From Epiperipatus broadwayi (taxonomy: Eukaryota; Onychophora; Udeonychophora; Euonychophora; Peripatidae): DNA of 64,000 nt. Position numbers and translations under genes: made by a program. The DNA lies in NCBI GenBank assembly GCA_028023455.1, contig JAQFVV010006208.1:10150963-10214962 (forward strand), read 5' to 3'. A model generated the notes under the pieces. It was not told where the DNA came from and made no database searches. It saw only the letters and a list, made by a program, of their open reading frames with translations. Shown here piece after piece: positions 35,867 through 46,079 of the stretch; the first letter of the stretch is position 1; each line of letters begins with the position of its first letter.

Positions 35867-36290
35867 TATTGGATGAGTAGGCACTAGATAGGGATTTTAT
35901 GCACAAGCCTTCTGGCATCCATTCATTGCTCTTGTTAGCACAAGATGGCACTACTATATGGAGAGTTTTGCTGTGTTTTGAATTGTTTAATAACAATTAT
36001 TGTGCTAGTATGAGATAGTGATCATGTGATGTTTAGTGGTTTAACACCAATCCTGCCTAATAGGATAGTGGTGGCTATGGTTGTTAAAGAGCCAAAGACA
36101 CCAAAATGTATGGGTACTGAATTGAGTTCAGACCCATATGACTATATAAGCTATTGAGCTTGGGTTGAAAATATTAATAGTGTTTTCAATTTCATTCTCA
36201 TAGTTTTGTTGTTAAATAGAGTTAAAAGGTGGGTGCTGGAGGGTTGCATTAGATCCTAAGATCTAGGTGCAGTGCTCTCAGATCCAAGGC

Positions 36291-36332
36291 TCCTCACTGA
36301 TGAAGGCCACAAGCCAGAAACTAGTCTGGGGA
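36291..36332 (+). ncRNA. Hammerhead ribozyme, family A array unit 6
   Basis: Identical in all core and stem positions to unit 5: CTGATGA at 36297-36303, GAAA at 36317-36320, predicted cleavage after C36326. Confidence 0.8.
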
Positions 36333-36639
36333 TATTGGATGAGTAGGCACTAGATAGGGATTTTATGCACAAGCCTTCTGGCATCCATTGATTGCTCTTG
36401 TTAGCACAAGATGGCACTACTATATGGAAAGTTTTGCTGTGTTTTGAATTGTTTAATGACTATTATTACAATACATTATTAAATAAAAAGGAATATTAAT
36501 AATGTAGATAAAATCATTGCAAATTGATGTGAGATGTCTATAATGTAGAGTAAACAAATGAAGACAGTAGATGGAGATGCTTGATTATGAATAAATTTAA
36601 TCTCTAAAATGAAACAGACTGCATTCACTACACATGTAT

Positions 36640-36740
36640 GTATACATGAAAATAGTCAACACTTAAAGAATATCAATAACAATCAACAATCTCAATCAGT
36701 TGTCAAGGCAACTTCCTTTCAAAATAAAGGTGGAGATCCA
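36640..36740 (+). repeat. Dispersed repeat family I
   Basis: CAACACTTA-A-AAT, AATATCAATAACAAT, TGTTGTCAAGGCAAC-TTC and AA-AATAAA-GTGGA-AT occur in order here and at 41025-41105. It is short, with no ORF. Confidence 0.55.
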
Positions 36741-36993
36741 CCTTTATCTATAGTCCAGTCTATATAGACATTAGAAATTGCAACCTGATCTTGCATTGTG
36801 AACATGAATATGGATATCTAGGTGGTTTAAACTGCTACCTTATATGATGAGTAAATATTGTCAGTGGGTACATAATATAATGGTAATTTTAGGTGTTCAA
36901 GTATTCACAAATATATAAAAGTAAATGTTGACTCAATTGGGGCAAAGATAACATTTGGATTAAAAATGGTTAATATACTTTAAATAAAAATGA

Positions 36994-37111
<118 letters not shown>

Positions 37112-37950
37112 ACCAAACCTCTATAATAATGATGATAATGTATAACCTAGCACTGAAGGTTAAAGTAAGTACAAGTCCTTCCAAAAGTATTTTTAATTTG
37201 GTTTTTCTAGTTTCAGTAAATAAAAAAAAAGAAATTTTAAGATGCCAAATCTTCTAATTAGAAAGTTGACTTTTGGAAAACTAATTAATGCATGATCATC
37301 ATCACTAATAAATTGTTATCACCATGTCTGTATGTCCCCCAGTGAACTGCATCATTTCTCAGAGTTTGTGAATATTTATAGGGTAATAGATGTTAATAGC
37401 TTAATGTTTGAATTGAGTTCAAATAAGCAAACTCATACATATATAATTCAGAATAATTTTTTTATTTTCAACACTTCCCTTTTACTTTACTTTAGCCTGC
37501 ATTAAAATGCAACTAATTTTAATTAAACCTTTTCATTTTTTTAAACCTTTGCTTCATACTTTAAACAAATCATGAAATAAGATATAGCATATCAGTATTA
37601 AATACAAACTTAAAACAGTCAAAGTATAAATAATCTCCTTTAAATGTATGACATATAATAGAAGATAATGGTAGTTTATTTCTTCATGAAAGTAAATATT
37701 AACAGTTCACATGTGGCCATAGTATACTTTAGCAATCTCCAGCTCAACAATTTTAAATGAACCCAAGTTATTCAATGTAATGTGTCAAATGTTTCAGATG
37801 TCCAAGTTAGATTATCAGATGGTGGTTTATCTCCATTTTACTCACTAAGCATATTGAAGGTCTGAAACTGTTTTAATAAAGTGAGAATCCAAAATGAATG
37901 TCATAAGGAAAAAAAAATTGATTTTCCATTTTTTTTGATTGATTAATTTG
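37112..37950. other. AT-rich intronic DNA without recognisable gene
   Basis: No recognised repeat family or coding segment. Confidence 0.5.
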
Positions 37951-38010
37951 CATAACACTTTAATTGTCACATGATCACCATCTCTATACTAGCACATAAT
38001 TGTTGTAAAC

Positions 38011-40113
38011 CAGCATTTCCCAACCTTTTTTGGCTCGCATACCACTTGGTAGTACATCACGCTAAATTGTACCACTTTGTAAAAATGATTGTATTTCATG
38101 AAATTTGTTATTGGAAGTGTGTTATTTTATTTGTTTTATAAATATTATAGGGTGACCATGCATATTCACATAACATAATGAGACAAATTACATTGAAACA
38201 TGCCTAAACATCATACTGGATTATAAACTCACTGTAACATATTTATATGTATGTGTTTGTTCAAAGTTTCATATTTTTCCAAAATAATTTATTAAAGATT
38301 ACATTAAAGATTATTTGGTACATATTTTGTTCAAAGTGTTTTCTCGTTCCTTCATTTGGTTTTCCCGAATTTGAGACTGTTTACTCTTTTTCGGAGCGTC
38401 TTGCTATTGGTTGGGCCATGGAGAGGATAAATCCAGCATGTCCCAAGTCATGGTAAAAATAACCTCGGGGGTTATCAGGCTATCTCTTGTTCTTGTTTTC
38501 TTTATATTGTTCTGCATGAAGTTAATAGGATTAAAATTTTGATGATTAAATACTTAAACTGTTTTACGGTTGAACTCATTAAGTCTAATACAGTTATCTC
38601 TATTTTATTTATTTTTATTCCTTGTTTAACTCTGCGATTATTACGTTTGATTACAATTTTGTCAATGGCTAATCGGCTATCTCCCTCTCGGTTCTGTTGG
38701 CCTAATTGCTGCTTTTACGTTTATCACTAAAACCCAACTACTGCCCTTTTACTACTGCTAAAATTTCATGTTTAAATCTGCTGCTAATATATATATATAT
38801 TTTACTGCCCGTATATATAGAAAATTTCTTAAATGCTACCTGTCAATTTATTTCGCTAACATATATATTTTTAAACGCATGCAATTTTATTTATATATAT
38901 TAACATTCGCTAAATCTGGGTATACTTATTTCGTTCCTTCTTATTTAAGATTAGCATACATATATATTTATTTACATTATAATTATTGATCCGATTCACG
39001 TCTCATTATTTGGTCTAAGAAAAATTTATACACGTAGAAAAAAAAAAAAAAATTACATACAAAAGAATTTAGCCTGGTGACAAAATTTATCTAATAATCC
39101 ACAATAGATGATCAATAATTAATGAGAGTCTAATTTCTGGGTATGATCATTTTCTGATACATTCTTTCAAATTAAATAATTTAGATTGATTTGCCTTGAT
39201 TTGACTCGTTATTTATCTACTATTTTGTCATATTTCGTTTACTAATAAATGGTTTTAATAAAAACACAAAATTATAAAAAACCAATTAATATATTTTCTT
39301 ACCATAATCAAATATTTTTATAAAATAAATTTAATGAGGTCCTTGTGCTTGTTTCGAACAACATAATTTTTTTGAAATTTGGTTCAAAATATGCGAGGTA
39401 TACCCTTAAGTCTACAGCTGCATTCAATCTATTTTGATATTTATTTTTTAAAAAAATATATGAAGAAAAAGCTCTTCCTACTAATTCCGTACTTGTAAAT
39501 GGTAATAATAATTTAAGAGCTTTCTCAGAAAGTTGTTCATATTCTTTAATGTTTAACCAAAAATTAATTAGATTGGGTCGTTTGAATTCTACTTGTAAAG
39601 TTCTGTCACATGATAATTCTATTAAATTTTCCTTATCCTTTATTGATAATGATGTAGCTTTTTCTAAATTTTCTGCATAGAAGGGGTTTGAAATCCAATT
39701 ATCATTTGTGTTTTCGGGTTTTGGAAAATATTCCATGAAAGACAATTTTAATCCTGTTAAATGTGCTATTATATTTTCTCGTATATCTTGAGACAGACTA
39801 ATCTTATTTTCAAACCAAAAAATATGTAGAGTTTCGAATACTTCCGATTGATTGTTTTCGATACACTGTTTCCAAAAATCTAATTTCTTAATCATACTTT
39901 CAATTTTATCATTAACATTAAAGATCGTTATCGACTGTACGTATTAACAACTTTACTGTATAATATTATTAATTAAAATAATTTTTATGAATTATGATAT
40001 TTTTATGATTTAATTTTTTTTTATGTCCACCATTATTGATTATTTTTCGTGCACCACCAACCAGCAACTCGCATACCACCAGTGGTACGCGTACCACAGG
40101 TTGGGAAACACTG
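38011..40113 (-). mobile_element. hAT transposon with transposase remnant
   Basis: Left end CAGCATTTCCCAACC and right end GGTTGGGAAACACTG are hAT-type inverted repeats, and both continue into GGT(A)-C-ATACCA-rich subterminal sequence. TTGTAAAC (38003-38010) and TTGGAAAC (40114-40121) are an 8-bp duplication with one mismatch. A transposase C-terminal ORF lies on the minus strand. About 2.1 kb remains and the middle (38240-39280) lacks recognisable coding sequence, so it is non-autonomous now. Confidence 0.88.
39308..39895 (-). pseudogene. hAT transposase C-terminal domain (ZBED5/SCAND3-like)
   Basis: 195 codons. It reads MIKKLDFWKQCIENNQSEVF, IIAHLTGLKLSFMEYFPKP, NWISNPFY, LIELSCDRTLQVEFKRPNLI, KALKLLLPFTSTELVGRAFS and KYQNRLNAAVDLRVYLA. 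These are the C-terminal blocks of the ZBED5-like branch of hAT transposases, including the hAT dimerisation segment ending near NRL. The N-terminal BED finger and most catalytic-domain residues are missing upstream, so it is a fragment. The ORF itself has no stop. It lies inside clear hAT ends, so domestication is unlikely. Confidence 0.88.
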
Positions 40114-40450
40114 TTGGAAACAAAGGCAAAACTCCATACAGTAGTGCCACCCTGTGCCAAATAGAGTAATCAATGGATGCCAGAAGGCTTTGCCACAAGC
40201 CCGAAACTAGTCTGGGGATATTGGATGAGTAGGCACTAGATAAGGATTTTATGCACAAGTCTTCTGGCATCCATTGATTACTCTGTTTGGCGTAGGGTAG
40301 CACTACTGTATGGAGAGTTTTGCCTTTGTTTACAACACTTTAATTGCTTGAATTTGATTTTTTTTTAAACTTTTAAATTTTTTAAAAAGTTTCTACCCCA
40401 TGTAGAAAATGACACACCTAACACTGAAATGAATAATACATTATTAATTT

Positions 40451-40486
<36 letters not shown>

Positions 40487-40489
40487 TAA

Positions 40490-41000
40490 AACAAGAGACA
40501 AATTGTGTAACATGCTTTTAAGCTTGTACTACACTAGATGGAGCTAACCACTAGCTCCAAAACAAGCTTTAATTATAAATGCCAAAAGAGAAAGAATTCA
40601 AAATCTCTATCAGAAAATCCTCATCCCCAGACCAATCGGTTTCGAGCTTATGGCTCACCTCAGTGAGGAGTTAGGATTTCAGACACTAGATCTAAAATTC
40701 CAAAACATCAGCAGTTATTTAATACGTTACTATCAATTTGAAAACTTGAATTTTTCAGATATGTAAATGTCTTCAAATTCAGCCTTACAAACCAGATAGC
40801 TATATGGATCTGAACTCAGTTCAATTTCACCATATATTCATAGCTAAAGCAATATAACATTGCAAAAGCCATCAAGGGTACTCGAAATCAATTAGTCTGA
40901 GGATGAGGATTTTCTGATAGAGATTTTGAATTCTTTCTTTTTTGGCACTTATAATTAAAGCTTATTTTGGAGCTAGTGGTAAGTTCCATCTAGTGAACAT
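40490..41000. mobile_element. Family C element, long palindromic copy
   Basis: The outer arms GATGGAGCTAACCACTAGCT, ACAAGCTTTAATTATAA and AAGAATTCAAAATCTCTATC are inverted at the right end (GATAGAGATTTTGAATTCTT to GCTAGTGGTAAG-TCCATC). Internal blocks match 52370-53215 (CAGACACTAGATCTAAAAT, ATATGTAAATGTCTTCAAAT, AGCTATATGGATC). The hammerhead is at 40623-40670; the right arm keeps only its 3' half (GAAATCAATTAGTCTGAGG). Confidence 0.8.
40623..40670 (-). ncRNA. Hammerhead-like motif, family C, altered core
   Basis: Minus strand: CTCCTCA, CTGAGGT (40663-40657; A9 to U), GAGC/GCTC stem II with loop CATAA, GAAA (40643-40640), stem III ACC/GGT, GTC, TGGGGAT. Stems I, II and III all close, but position 9 is changed as in 31839-31886. 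Activity is doubtful. Confidence 0.6.
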
Positions 41001-41024
41001 ATATATATATCATTAAAACCATTC

Positions 41025-41105
41025 AACACTTAGACAATCCCAATATCAATAACAATAGAAATTCAAACTGTTGTCAAGGCAACATTCTATTAACAATAAA
41101 AGTGG
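41025..41105 (+). repeat. Dispersed repeat family I, second copy
   Basis: Collinear with 36640-36740, sharing the CTGTTGTCAAGGCAAC block. Confidence 0.55.
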
Positions 41106-41289
41106 AATATATATATAAATTGACATGATTAAGTAGACTACAATTTTTTATAGTGTATTATCCATTGGAACACGATCTTTTTTAGTCACATGCTTTAGAA
41201 TCTATCATTTCATTCAACTGCCATAAGAGATCAGTCCTACTCAAACATAGCCTCCTTATTATTCTGTAGTTACAATTACATATTAATAA

Positions 41290-41518
41290 ACCATTAAGCA
41301 TCACATGATCACTATCTCTTATACTAGCACGTAATTATTTATAAACAAAACAAAACTCTCCATACAGTAGTGCCACCCTGTGCCAACCAGAGTAATCAAT
41401 GAATGCCAGAATGCTTGTGCATTAGATAGGGATTTTATGCAAAAGCCTTCTGGCATTCATTGATTACTCTGGTTGGCACAGGGTGGCACTACTGTATGGA
41501 GAGTTTGCTTTGTTTACG
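41290..41518. mobile_element. Family A hairpin with 9-bp target duplication
   Basis: Two arms, CTCCATACAGTAGTGCCACC to GAATGCCAGAATGC and its inverse, join directly at GTGCATTAGATAGGG, so the hammerhead is deleted. TATTAATAA occurs at 41281-41289 and 41519-41527. Confidence 0.8.
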
Positions 41519-42271
41519 TATTAATAACCGAGAGTATCATAAAAAATGTAAACAGTGAATAGCAGTCACATATAAAAAATGATATAGCCATACAGAATTG
41601 TAAAAGTGAATTAAACATTTAGGGATGAAAACAAAATTTCTAGAATACAGTTTTATTAAATTGATTGTAAAGAATATTGTACACAATAATTATCTAGTGA
41701 GATACTTAAGATACTCCTATGAATATAAAGCATACCTGTATTTAAATATTGTACATAAGATACATAAAAATAATAAATACTTAAATAAGGCTAATACTTT
41801 AGTACATGCACCTTGAATGCTTAATTTATTACAAGAGAGACCTCTACAAAAGCTAATACTTTAGTACATGCACCTTGAGTGCTTAATTTATTACAAGAGA
41901 GACCTCTACAAATCTAAATGCAAGATTTGATTTTATAAAGATAAGAATGGCCACTCTTATCTTCAACCTATTTTTCTATATATATATATAGGCAATTCCA
42001 GAGCATTACGATTTGGGAGCATGAAGCTAATAAATTCTTCACTGATTAAGTCCACTATTTCTGTTAAACATTAAGGATCATGAAATCTTTCGATTTACAA
42101 TGAGTTAATAGTCAAACCTTAAATTTAGAAATATTTTGAATCAATTTAAAATTGTAAATATTAATTCTTATTAAGCAGAATGTCAGCACGTAATACTTAA
42201 ATAAGGCTAAAACCGTAGTACATGTGCCTTGAGTACTTAATTTATTACAAGAGAAACCTCTATAAATCTAA

Positions 42272-42484
42272 TAAACATCACATGACCACCTCCTCTTATG
42301 CTTGTGTATAACTGTTGTTAAACAGGAAAAACTCACTGATGAAGGCCATAAGCCAGAAACTAGTCTGGGGATATTGGATGAGTAGGCACTAGATGGGGAT
42401 TTTATGCACAAGCTTTTTGGCATCCATTGATTACTCTAGCTTGCTATGTGTGGCAATATATATATATATAGTGAGTTTTGCCTA
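42272..42484 (+). mobile_element. Family A element with 13-bp target duplication and internal empty-site comparison
   Basis: TCTATAAATCTAA flanks it at 42259-42271 and 42485-42497. The homologous locus without insertion is at about 41905-41918 (TCTACAAATCTAA, followed by the same downstream sequence). The element starts TAAACATCACATGACC and ends GAGTTTTGCCTA. It keeps a single hammerhead whose stem I begins right after a truncated left arm. Confidence 0.9.
42330..42370 (+). ncRNA. Hammerhead ribozyme, family A, in 42-kb copy
   Basis: CTGATGA (42336-42342), stem II GGC/GCC with loop CATAA, GAAA, CTAGTC, TGGGGAT. Stem I 5' strand is AACTCA, pairing with TGGGG for four to five pairs. Confidence 0.7.
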
Positions 42485-42639
42485 TCTATAAATCTAAACA
42501 CAAGATTCGATTTTATAAAGATAAGAGCGGCCACTCTTATCTTCAACCTATTTTTCTATATATATAGGCAAACCTAAAGCATTCCTAAATAAAAACTAGA
42601 ATGAATTTCAGAATAAATTAAATTTGATCTATACTTTGA

Positions 42640-42790
42640 AAAAAATACTGATTTTATTTCTTTCAAAACAAAAAAATTATTTAATGAATAACATTTGTGT
42701 AGGGTAATTTTTAGTACAGCACTTTTATCCACTTTTAACATCTTGTGGGGGAGTGTAATTAAAATCATATGACTAAAGACATGTGACAGA
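42640..42790 (+). repeat. Family B repeat, half copy
   Basis: Shares TTATCCACTTTTAACATCTT, GTGTAATTA-AATCATATGAC and TGTGTAGGGTAATTTTTAGTA-like blocks with 42985-43640. No ORF. Confidence 0.5.
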
Positions 42791-42984
42791 TAGATGATCT
42801 CCAAAATGTACATTTCATGCTAAATCAGTTCATTACTTAGCTCAGATTACAATCTCTTACACATAACTTTATCATTGTTCAGTACATATAGATAGGCAAT
42901 TAATACACTTAAACTAATAAGTGTTAAACTTACTATTCTCAGAACTTTGATGCAAACCACTTGATGGAAGTATATTAATAATTT

Positions 42985-43640
42985 TTATTATTCATTCATT
43001 AGACTAGAGATTATTCACTTAATAATTACCATTTCTGCAATGTTTTTTTACTACACCACTCTCATGCAAGATAAATACTGGGTTCTATCCACTTTTAACA
43101 CTTTGTGGAGGAGATCGTACATTTTTTTACATGGCTTTTGTCATATAGTTATGATTACACCTCTCCGCAAGATGGTAAAAGTGGATAGAAACCAGTCCTT
43201 ACCTTGTATGATAGTGCTGTAGTGAAAATTGCAGTAAACATCACATGATCACCATGTACTGTGCTTGCATATAACTGTTATTAAAATAGGCAAAACTCTC
43301 CATACAAGCAGTGCCACTCTGCCATCCGGAGTAATCAATGGATGCCAGAAGCCTTGTGCATAAAATCCCCATCTAGTGCCTACTCATCCACTATCCCCAG
43401 ACTAGTTTCTGGCTGGTGGCCTGGTGAGGAGCCTTGGATCTGAGAGCACTTCTACAAGCCCAGAAACTAGTCTGGGGATATTGGATAAGTAGGCACTAGA
43501 TGGGGAATGTTATGCACAAGCCTTCTGGCATCCATTGATTATTCTGGCTGGCACTGAGTGGCACTACTGTATGGAGAGTTTTGCCTAAAATTACACTACA
43601 GAAATGTTATTCATTAAGTAGGTAATCTCTAGTCTCATGA
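42985..43640. repeat. Family B palindromic element with family A inserted
   Basis: Left arm (CATTAGACTAGAGATTA, CATTTCTGCAATG, TACTACACCACTCTCATGCA, TTCTATCCACTTTTAACAC) is inverted on the right (GGTAAAAGTGGATAGAA to GTGCTGTAGTGAAAATTGCA, then CAGAAATGTTATTCATTAAG and TAATCTCTAGTCTCATGAAT). The right arm is interrupted by family A at 43235-43587. Confidence 0.7.
43235..43587. mobile_element. Family A inverted dimer inside family B
   Basis: Begins TAAACATCACATGATCACC and ends GAGAGTTTTGCCTA, with facing arms. Flanks GAAAATTGCAG and AAAATTACACTACAG resemble an imperfect target duplication; the uninterrupted family B sequence is seen at 45525-45545. The hammerhead is eroded on both strands (GGTGGCCTGGTGAGG; CTACAAGCCCAGAAACTAGTC). 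Confidence 0.8.
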
Positions 43641-43649
43641 ATGACTATT

Positions 43650-44465
43650 AAAAATTATTGAAAATTTATTTTCTAAAGAATAATTTTCATGAATTGATGA
43701 TATGAAGGGTTGTTAATGTTTATTATGTAACTCCAAACACAGATATATGCTAAGAATTGGAAAATTATCACTCAAGATAATTTTTATCATCTAGTTATCT
43801 CAATCTGCCTTTACTCATAACAATACTTACGTATAAATACATGGACATGATCCTATCGATTTTAAGGAGAACTTGAAATTGACAAAATGTAAATTGGACA
43901 AATGACGTTTTTTTTAGTAGTGATACATTATGTTGGACAAACTTCTTTTATGAATAAATACCAGCTTGAAATATAAATTTGCCTTTAATTTTTTTATTTT
44001 ATTTTCAGTAGCGGCAATCTATAATTAATATCATTGGTGCCTGGTGTGGTTTAATGTAGTGGCAGGGGATTAAACTCTGATTCAAAATGTTCTTTGATCA
44101 GTTGTAGTTCTGTCACTTCAGGCATTCAAATTATTTATGATCTCCTGATCAAAATAGTCCATTCAGTTATATATAAAAATTGATTTATAATCTATATATT
44201 GCACTTGAAACACACATCCATGTAGCTGCATTAAAAGTTTATAATTTCTTAGCACTTTTGGGAACTTTATATTCCCATATTCATAGTTTATAATAGTAAT
44301 GTTTGTTGTTAACTTGGCTAATAGAGATGTATGCAAATATATGCAAATCATGGATGTGCGTTTCAAGCGCAATATATAGATTATGAACCATATGTGCGGT
44401 AAAACTAAGCTGTTTATTAAAATTGATTTGTAATAAATTTAACCTCTTGCTGTATTGCAAACAAA
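43650..44465. other. AT-rich intronic DNA without recognisable gene
   Basis: No recognised repeat or coding segment; short minus frame at 44163-44372 lacks family features. Confidence 0.5.
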
Positions 44466-44474
44466 ACTTTAATT

Positions 44475-44770
44475 AAAAATAATGAGTGGAACAAGCTTTA
44501 CTGATAAATATCACAAAAGAAAGCATTTAAAAATCTCTACCTAGAAATTATCCCCCAATCGTCAGACCACTGGTTTCATGCTTTGGCAATCCTCAGTAAG
44601 AGCCAAAGCATAAACCAGTGGTCTGATGATTTGGGGATAATTTCTAGATAGAGATTTTTAAATGCTTGTTTTTGCAACATTTATCAGTAAAACTTTTTAG
44701 AGTAATTAGCATCGCTCATTATTTTTATGTACAAGCTTAACAAATTGTGTCATGTGATACAAAACTTTAA
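44475..44770. mobile_element. Family C palindrome, compact copy
   Basis: AACAAGCTTTACTGATAAAT, AAGCATTTAAAAATCTCTA and ATTATCCCC on the left are inverted on the right (GGGATAATTTCTAGATAGAG, TTATCAGTAAAACTTT, AATTAGCATCGCTCATTATT). The hammerhead is at the centre. Confidence 0.8.
44560..44602 (-). ncRNA. Hammerhead ribozyme, family C
   Basis: Minus strand: CTGAGGA (44596-44590), stem II TGC/GCA with a U-U closing pair, GAAA (44576-44573), three-pair stem III ACC/GGT with loop AGT, GTC, then TGA. Core complete; stem I is weak (three pairs then mismatches). Confidence 0.65.
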
Positions 44771-44925
44771 TTAGTTTGTAGCATACTTAGTTAAACATGA
44801 TTACTGAATGGCATACACTATTTATTAGAGCAATTATATCTGAATGTGCATACAATAATAACAATAATTCACAAGTCAGATCCTACAGAATTATTTTAAT
44901 AAGCTTGTAAATAACATCATCTTTC

Positions 44926-45298
44926 ATTAAACAGGCGAAACTCTCCATACAGTAGTGCCACTTAGTGCAAGCCAGAATAATCAATGGGATCACAGAAGGC
45001 TTGTGCATAAAATCCCTATCTAGTTCCTACTTATCCAATATCCCCAGACTAGTTTCTGGCTTGTGGCCTTCAACAGTGAGGAGCTTTGGCTCTGATAAGG
45101 CCACAAAACAGCAACTAATCTGGGGGTATTGGATAAGTAGGCACTAGATAGAGATTTTATGCACAAGCCTTCTGGCATCCATTGATTACTCTGGCTTGCA
45201 CTGAGTGGCACCACTGTATGGAGAGTTTTGCCTGTTTAATAACAGTTATGAGCAAGCATAAGAAACACTGATCATGTGATGTTTAGTGGTTTAACAGT
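44926..45298. mobile_element. Family A inverted dimer
   Basis: Arms CTCCATACAGTAGTGCCACT and its inverse face each other; the constant end GATCATGTGATGTTTAGTGG is on the right. ATCTTTC at 44919-44925 and 45299-45305 is a probable 7-bp target duplication. A hammerhead remnant on the minus strand (45044-45080) has CTGTTGA instead of CTGATGA; the plus remnant (45098-45130) lacks it. Confidence 0.8.
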
Positions 45299-45399
45299 AT
45301 CTTTCCTGGGTCATATCAGTTAGATAAGAAATGATCGATTTCCATCTAATCACTATGCTGTTGCGTGGTCGATAAATCAAACACTGACACTGCTTTACA

Positions 45400-45560
45400 T
45401 TGGGGACGATCTTAAAATTTTATCAAACCACTCATATGTCTATGATTACATTTCTCCACAAAGTGTTAAAAGTCGATAGAAACTAGTCCCCTATCTTGCG
45501 TGAGAATGGTTTAATAAAAATTACACTACAGAAATTCTATTCATAACCAATTTACAGTTT
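45400..45560 (+). repeat. Family B repeat, uninterrupted right arm
   Basis: Matches the right arm of 42985-43640 (TCATATGTCTATGATTACAT, CTCCACAAAGTGTTAAAAGT, GATAGAAACTAGTCC, AAATTACACTACAGAAAT). Serves as the empty site for the family A insertion at 43235. Confidence 0.65.
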
Positions 45561-45682
45561 CAAATAACAATTAAGATGTAAATTTTAATAAATTATTTAA
45601 ATCAATTATGCTATTATACATATATATGTGTGTGTGCGCGCGCAAATATCTAAAATAGGTAATTGTTTATTATATAAAATAC

Positions 45683-45913
45683 CTGTTGAAAGCAACCAAT
45701 AAAAAATCTTAAAACTGTAAAAACATAATAATTTGGCGATAAAACAAGAAAAGAGCCAGAGACCATGAGTAGTATTAGACACACAAGAGTAATCTTTTTT
45801 CTGCCAAATTTATCAGACAGGCCAGTGAAGACAATTCCGCCAATCATGACACCAACCATGAAGATAGAAGATGAAAGTTCAACTAGAAAACTTTTACTAC
45901 AAACAAGATCCCA
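45683..45913 (-). CDS. SLC22-type organic ion transporter, internal exon (TM2-TM4 region)
   Basis: A 231-bp exon (77 codons, phase 0 at both ends) on the minus strand, with acceptor TTATTTATTTTCAG and donor GTATTT at 45682. It encodes WDLVCSKSFLVELSSSIFMV, GVMIGGIVFTGLSDKFGRKK, LVCLILLMVSGSFLV and VFTVLRFFIGCFQQ. WDLVC opens the segment after the large extracellular loop in SLC22 proteins. G-x3-DKFGRKK is the major facilitator motif between TM2 and TM3, and R-F-F-I-G belongs to TM4. It joins in frame to 23657-23853. The upstream exon(s), with TM1 and the extracellular loop, were not found to the right. Whether the carrier moves cations or anions cannot be judged. Confidence 0.88.
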
Positions 45914-46079
45914 CTGAAAATAAATAAACAAAACATATATTTATTAAAAATTCACCAAGTGGAATAATAAAAACTAATTTTCAATGTGAAAAAAATTAAT
46001 ATATATATATTACAAATAATCCCATATAGTTGGTATATATATCAGAAGTATTTTTATATTCGCTAATCTAATCATCAAA

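Larger units (their letters stand above)
33736..36456. mobile_element. Family A array: three minus plus three plus units as one insertion
   Basis: Six units of a roughly 466-bp monomer. Three are minus (hammerheads at 33915, 34315 and about 34740) and three are plus (35359, 35825, 36291), meeting head to head near 35018-35028. The plus units repeat every 466 bp. Each unit has the hammerhead, AAAATCCCTATCTAGTGCC, AACACCAATCCTGCC and GTGATCATGTGATGTTTAG blocks. The whole block is flanked by TGACTATTATT at 33725-33735 and 36457-36467, so it probably integrated once. Minus units 2 and 3 are shortened by many small gaps. Small frames of about 60-70 codons repeated here are by-products of the repeat. 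Confidence 0.9.
37967..40333. mobile_element. Family A element split by a hAT transposon
   Basis: The left stub (TCACATGATCACC to AGCACATAATTGTTGTAAAC, 37967-38010) and the right part (40114-40333, with both arms of the palindrome and TTTTGCCTTTGTTTAC) are one family A copy. AACACTTTAATTG at 37954-37966 and 40334-40346 is a 13-bp target duplication. Its hammerhead is incomplete (GCCACAAGCCCGAAACTAGTC near 40191-40213, no CTGATGA). Confidence 0.85.
41784..42595. repeat. Local duplication of a family D-containing block
   Basis: A 61-bp unit (GCTAATACTTTAGTACATGC to AGAGAGACCTCTACAA) is tandemly repeated at 41788-41910 and recurs, diverged, at 42202-42264. The following segment (AAATCTAA-AAGATT-GATTTTATAAAGATAAGA, GGCCACTCTTATCTTCAACC) occurs at 41911-41990 and again at 42490-42565. 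The second copy is interrupted by a family A element. Confidence 0.8.

Noticed and set aside
33785-36000. Repeated 61-70 codon frames starting MLLNNSKH
   Set aside because: They recur because the family A monomer recurs. They cross the hammerhead and the non-coding arms, and indels between units are not in multiples of three.
33736-36456. CRISPR array or bacterial repeat locus
   Set aside because: Units are about 466 bp, inverted halfway and flanked by a target duplication in a eukaryotic intron; there are no spacers or cas genes.
38247-38989. Plus-strand frames inside the hAT element
   Set aside because: They are antisense to the direction of the transposase remnant and show no transposase motifs.
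43180-43205. GATAGAAACCAGTCC in family B as a hammerhead
   Set aside because: The 3' half matches but no CTGANGA lies upstream at the needed distance, and stem I does not close.
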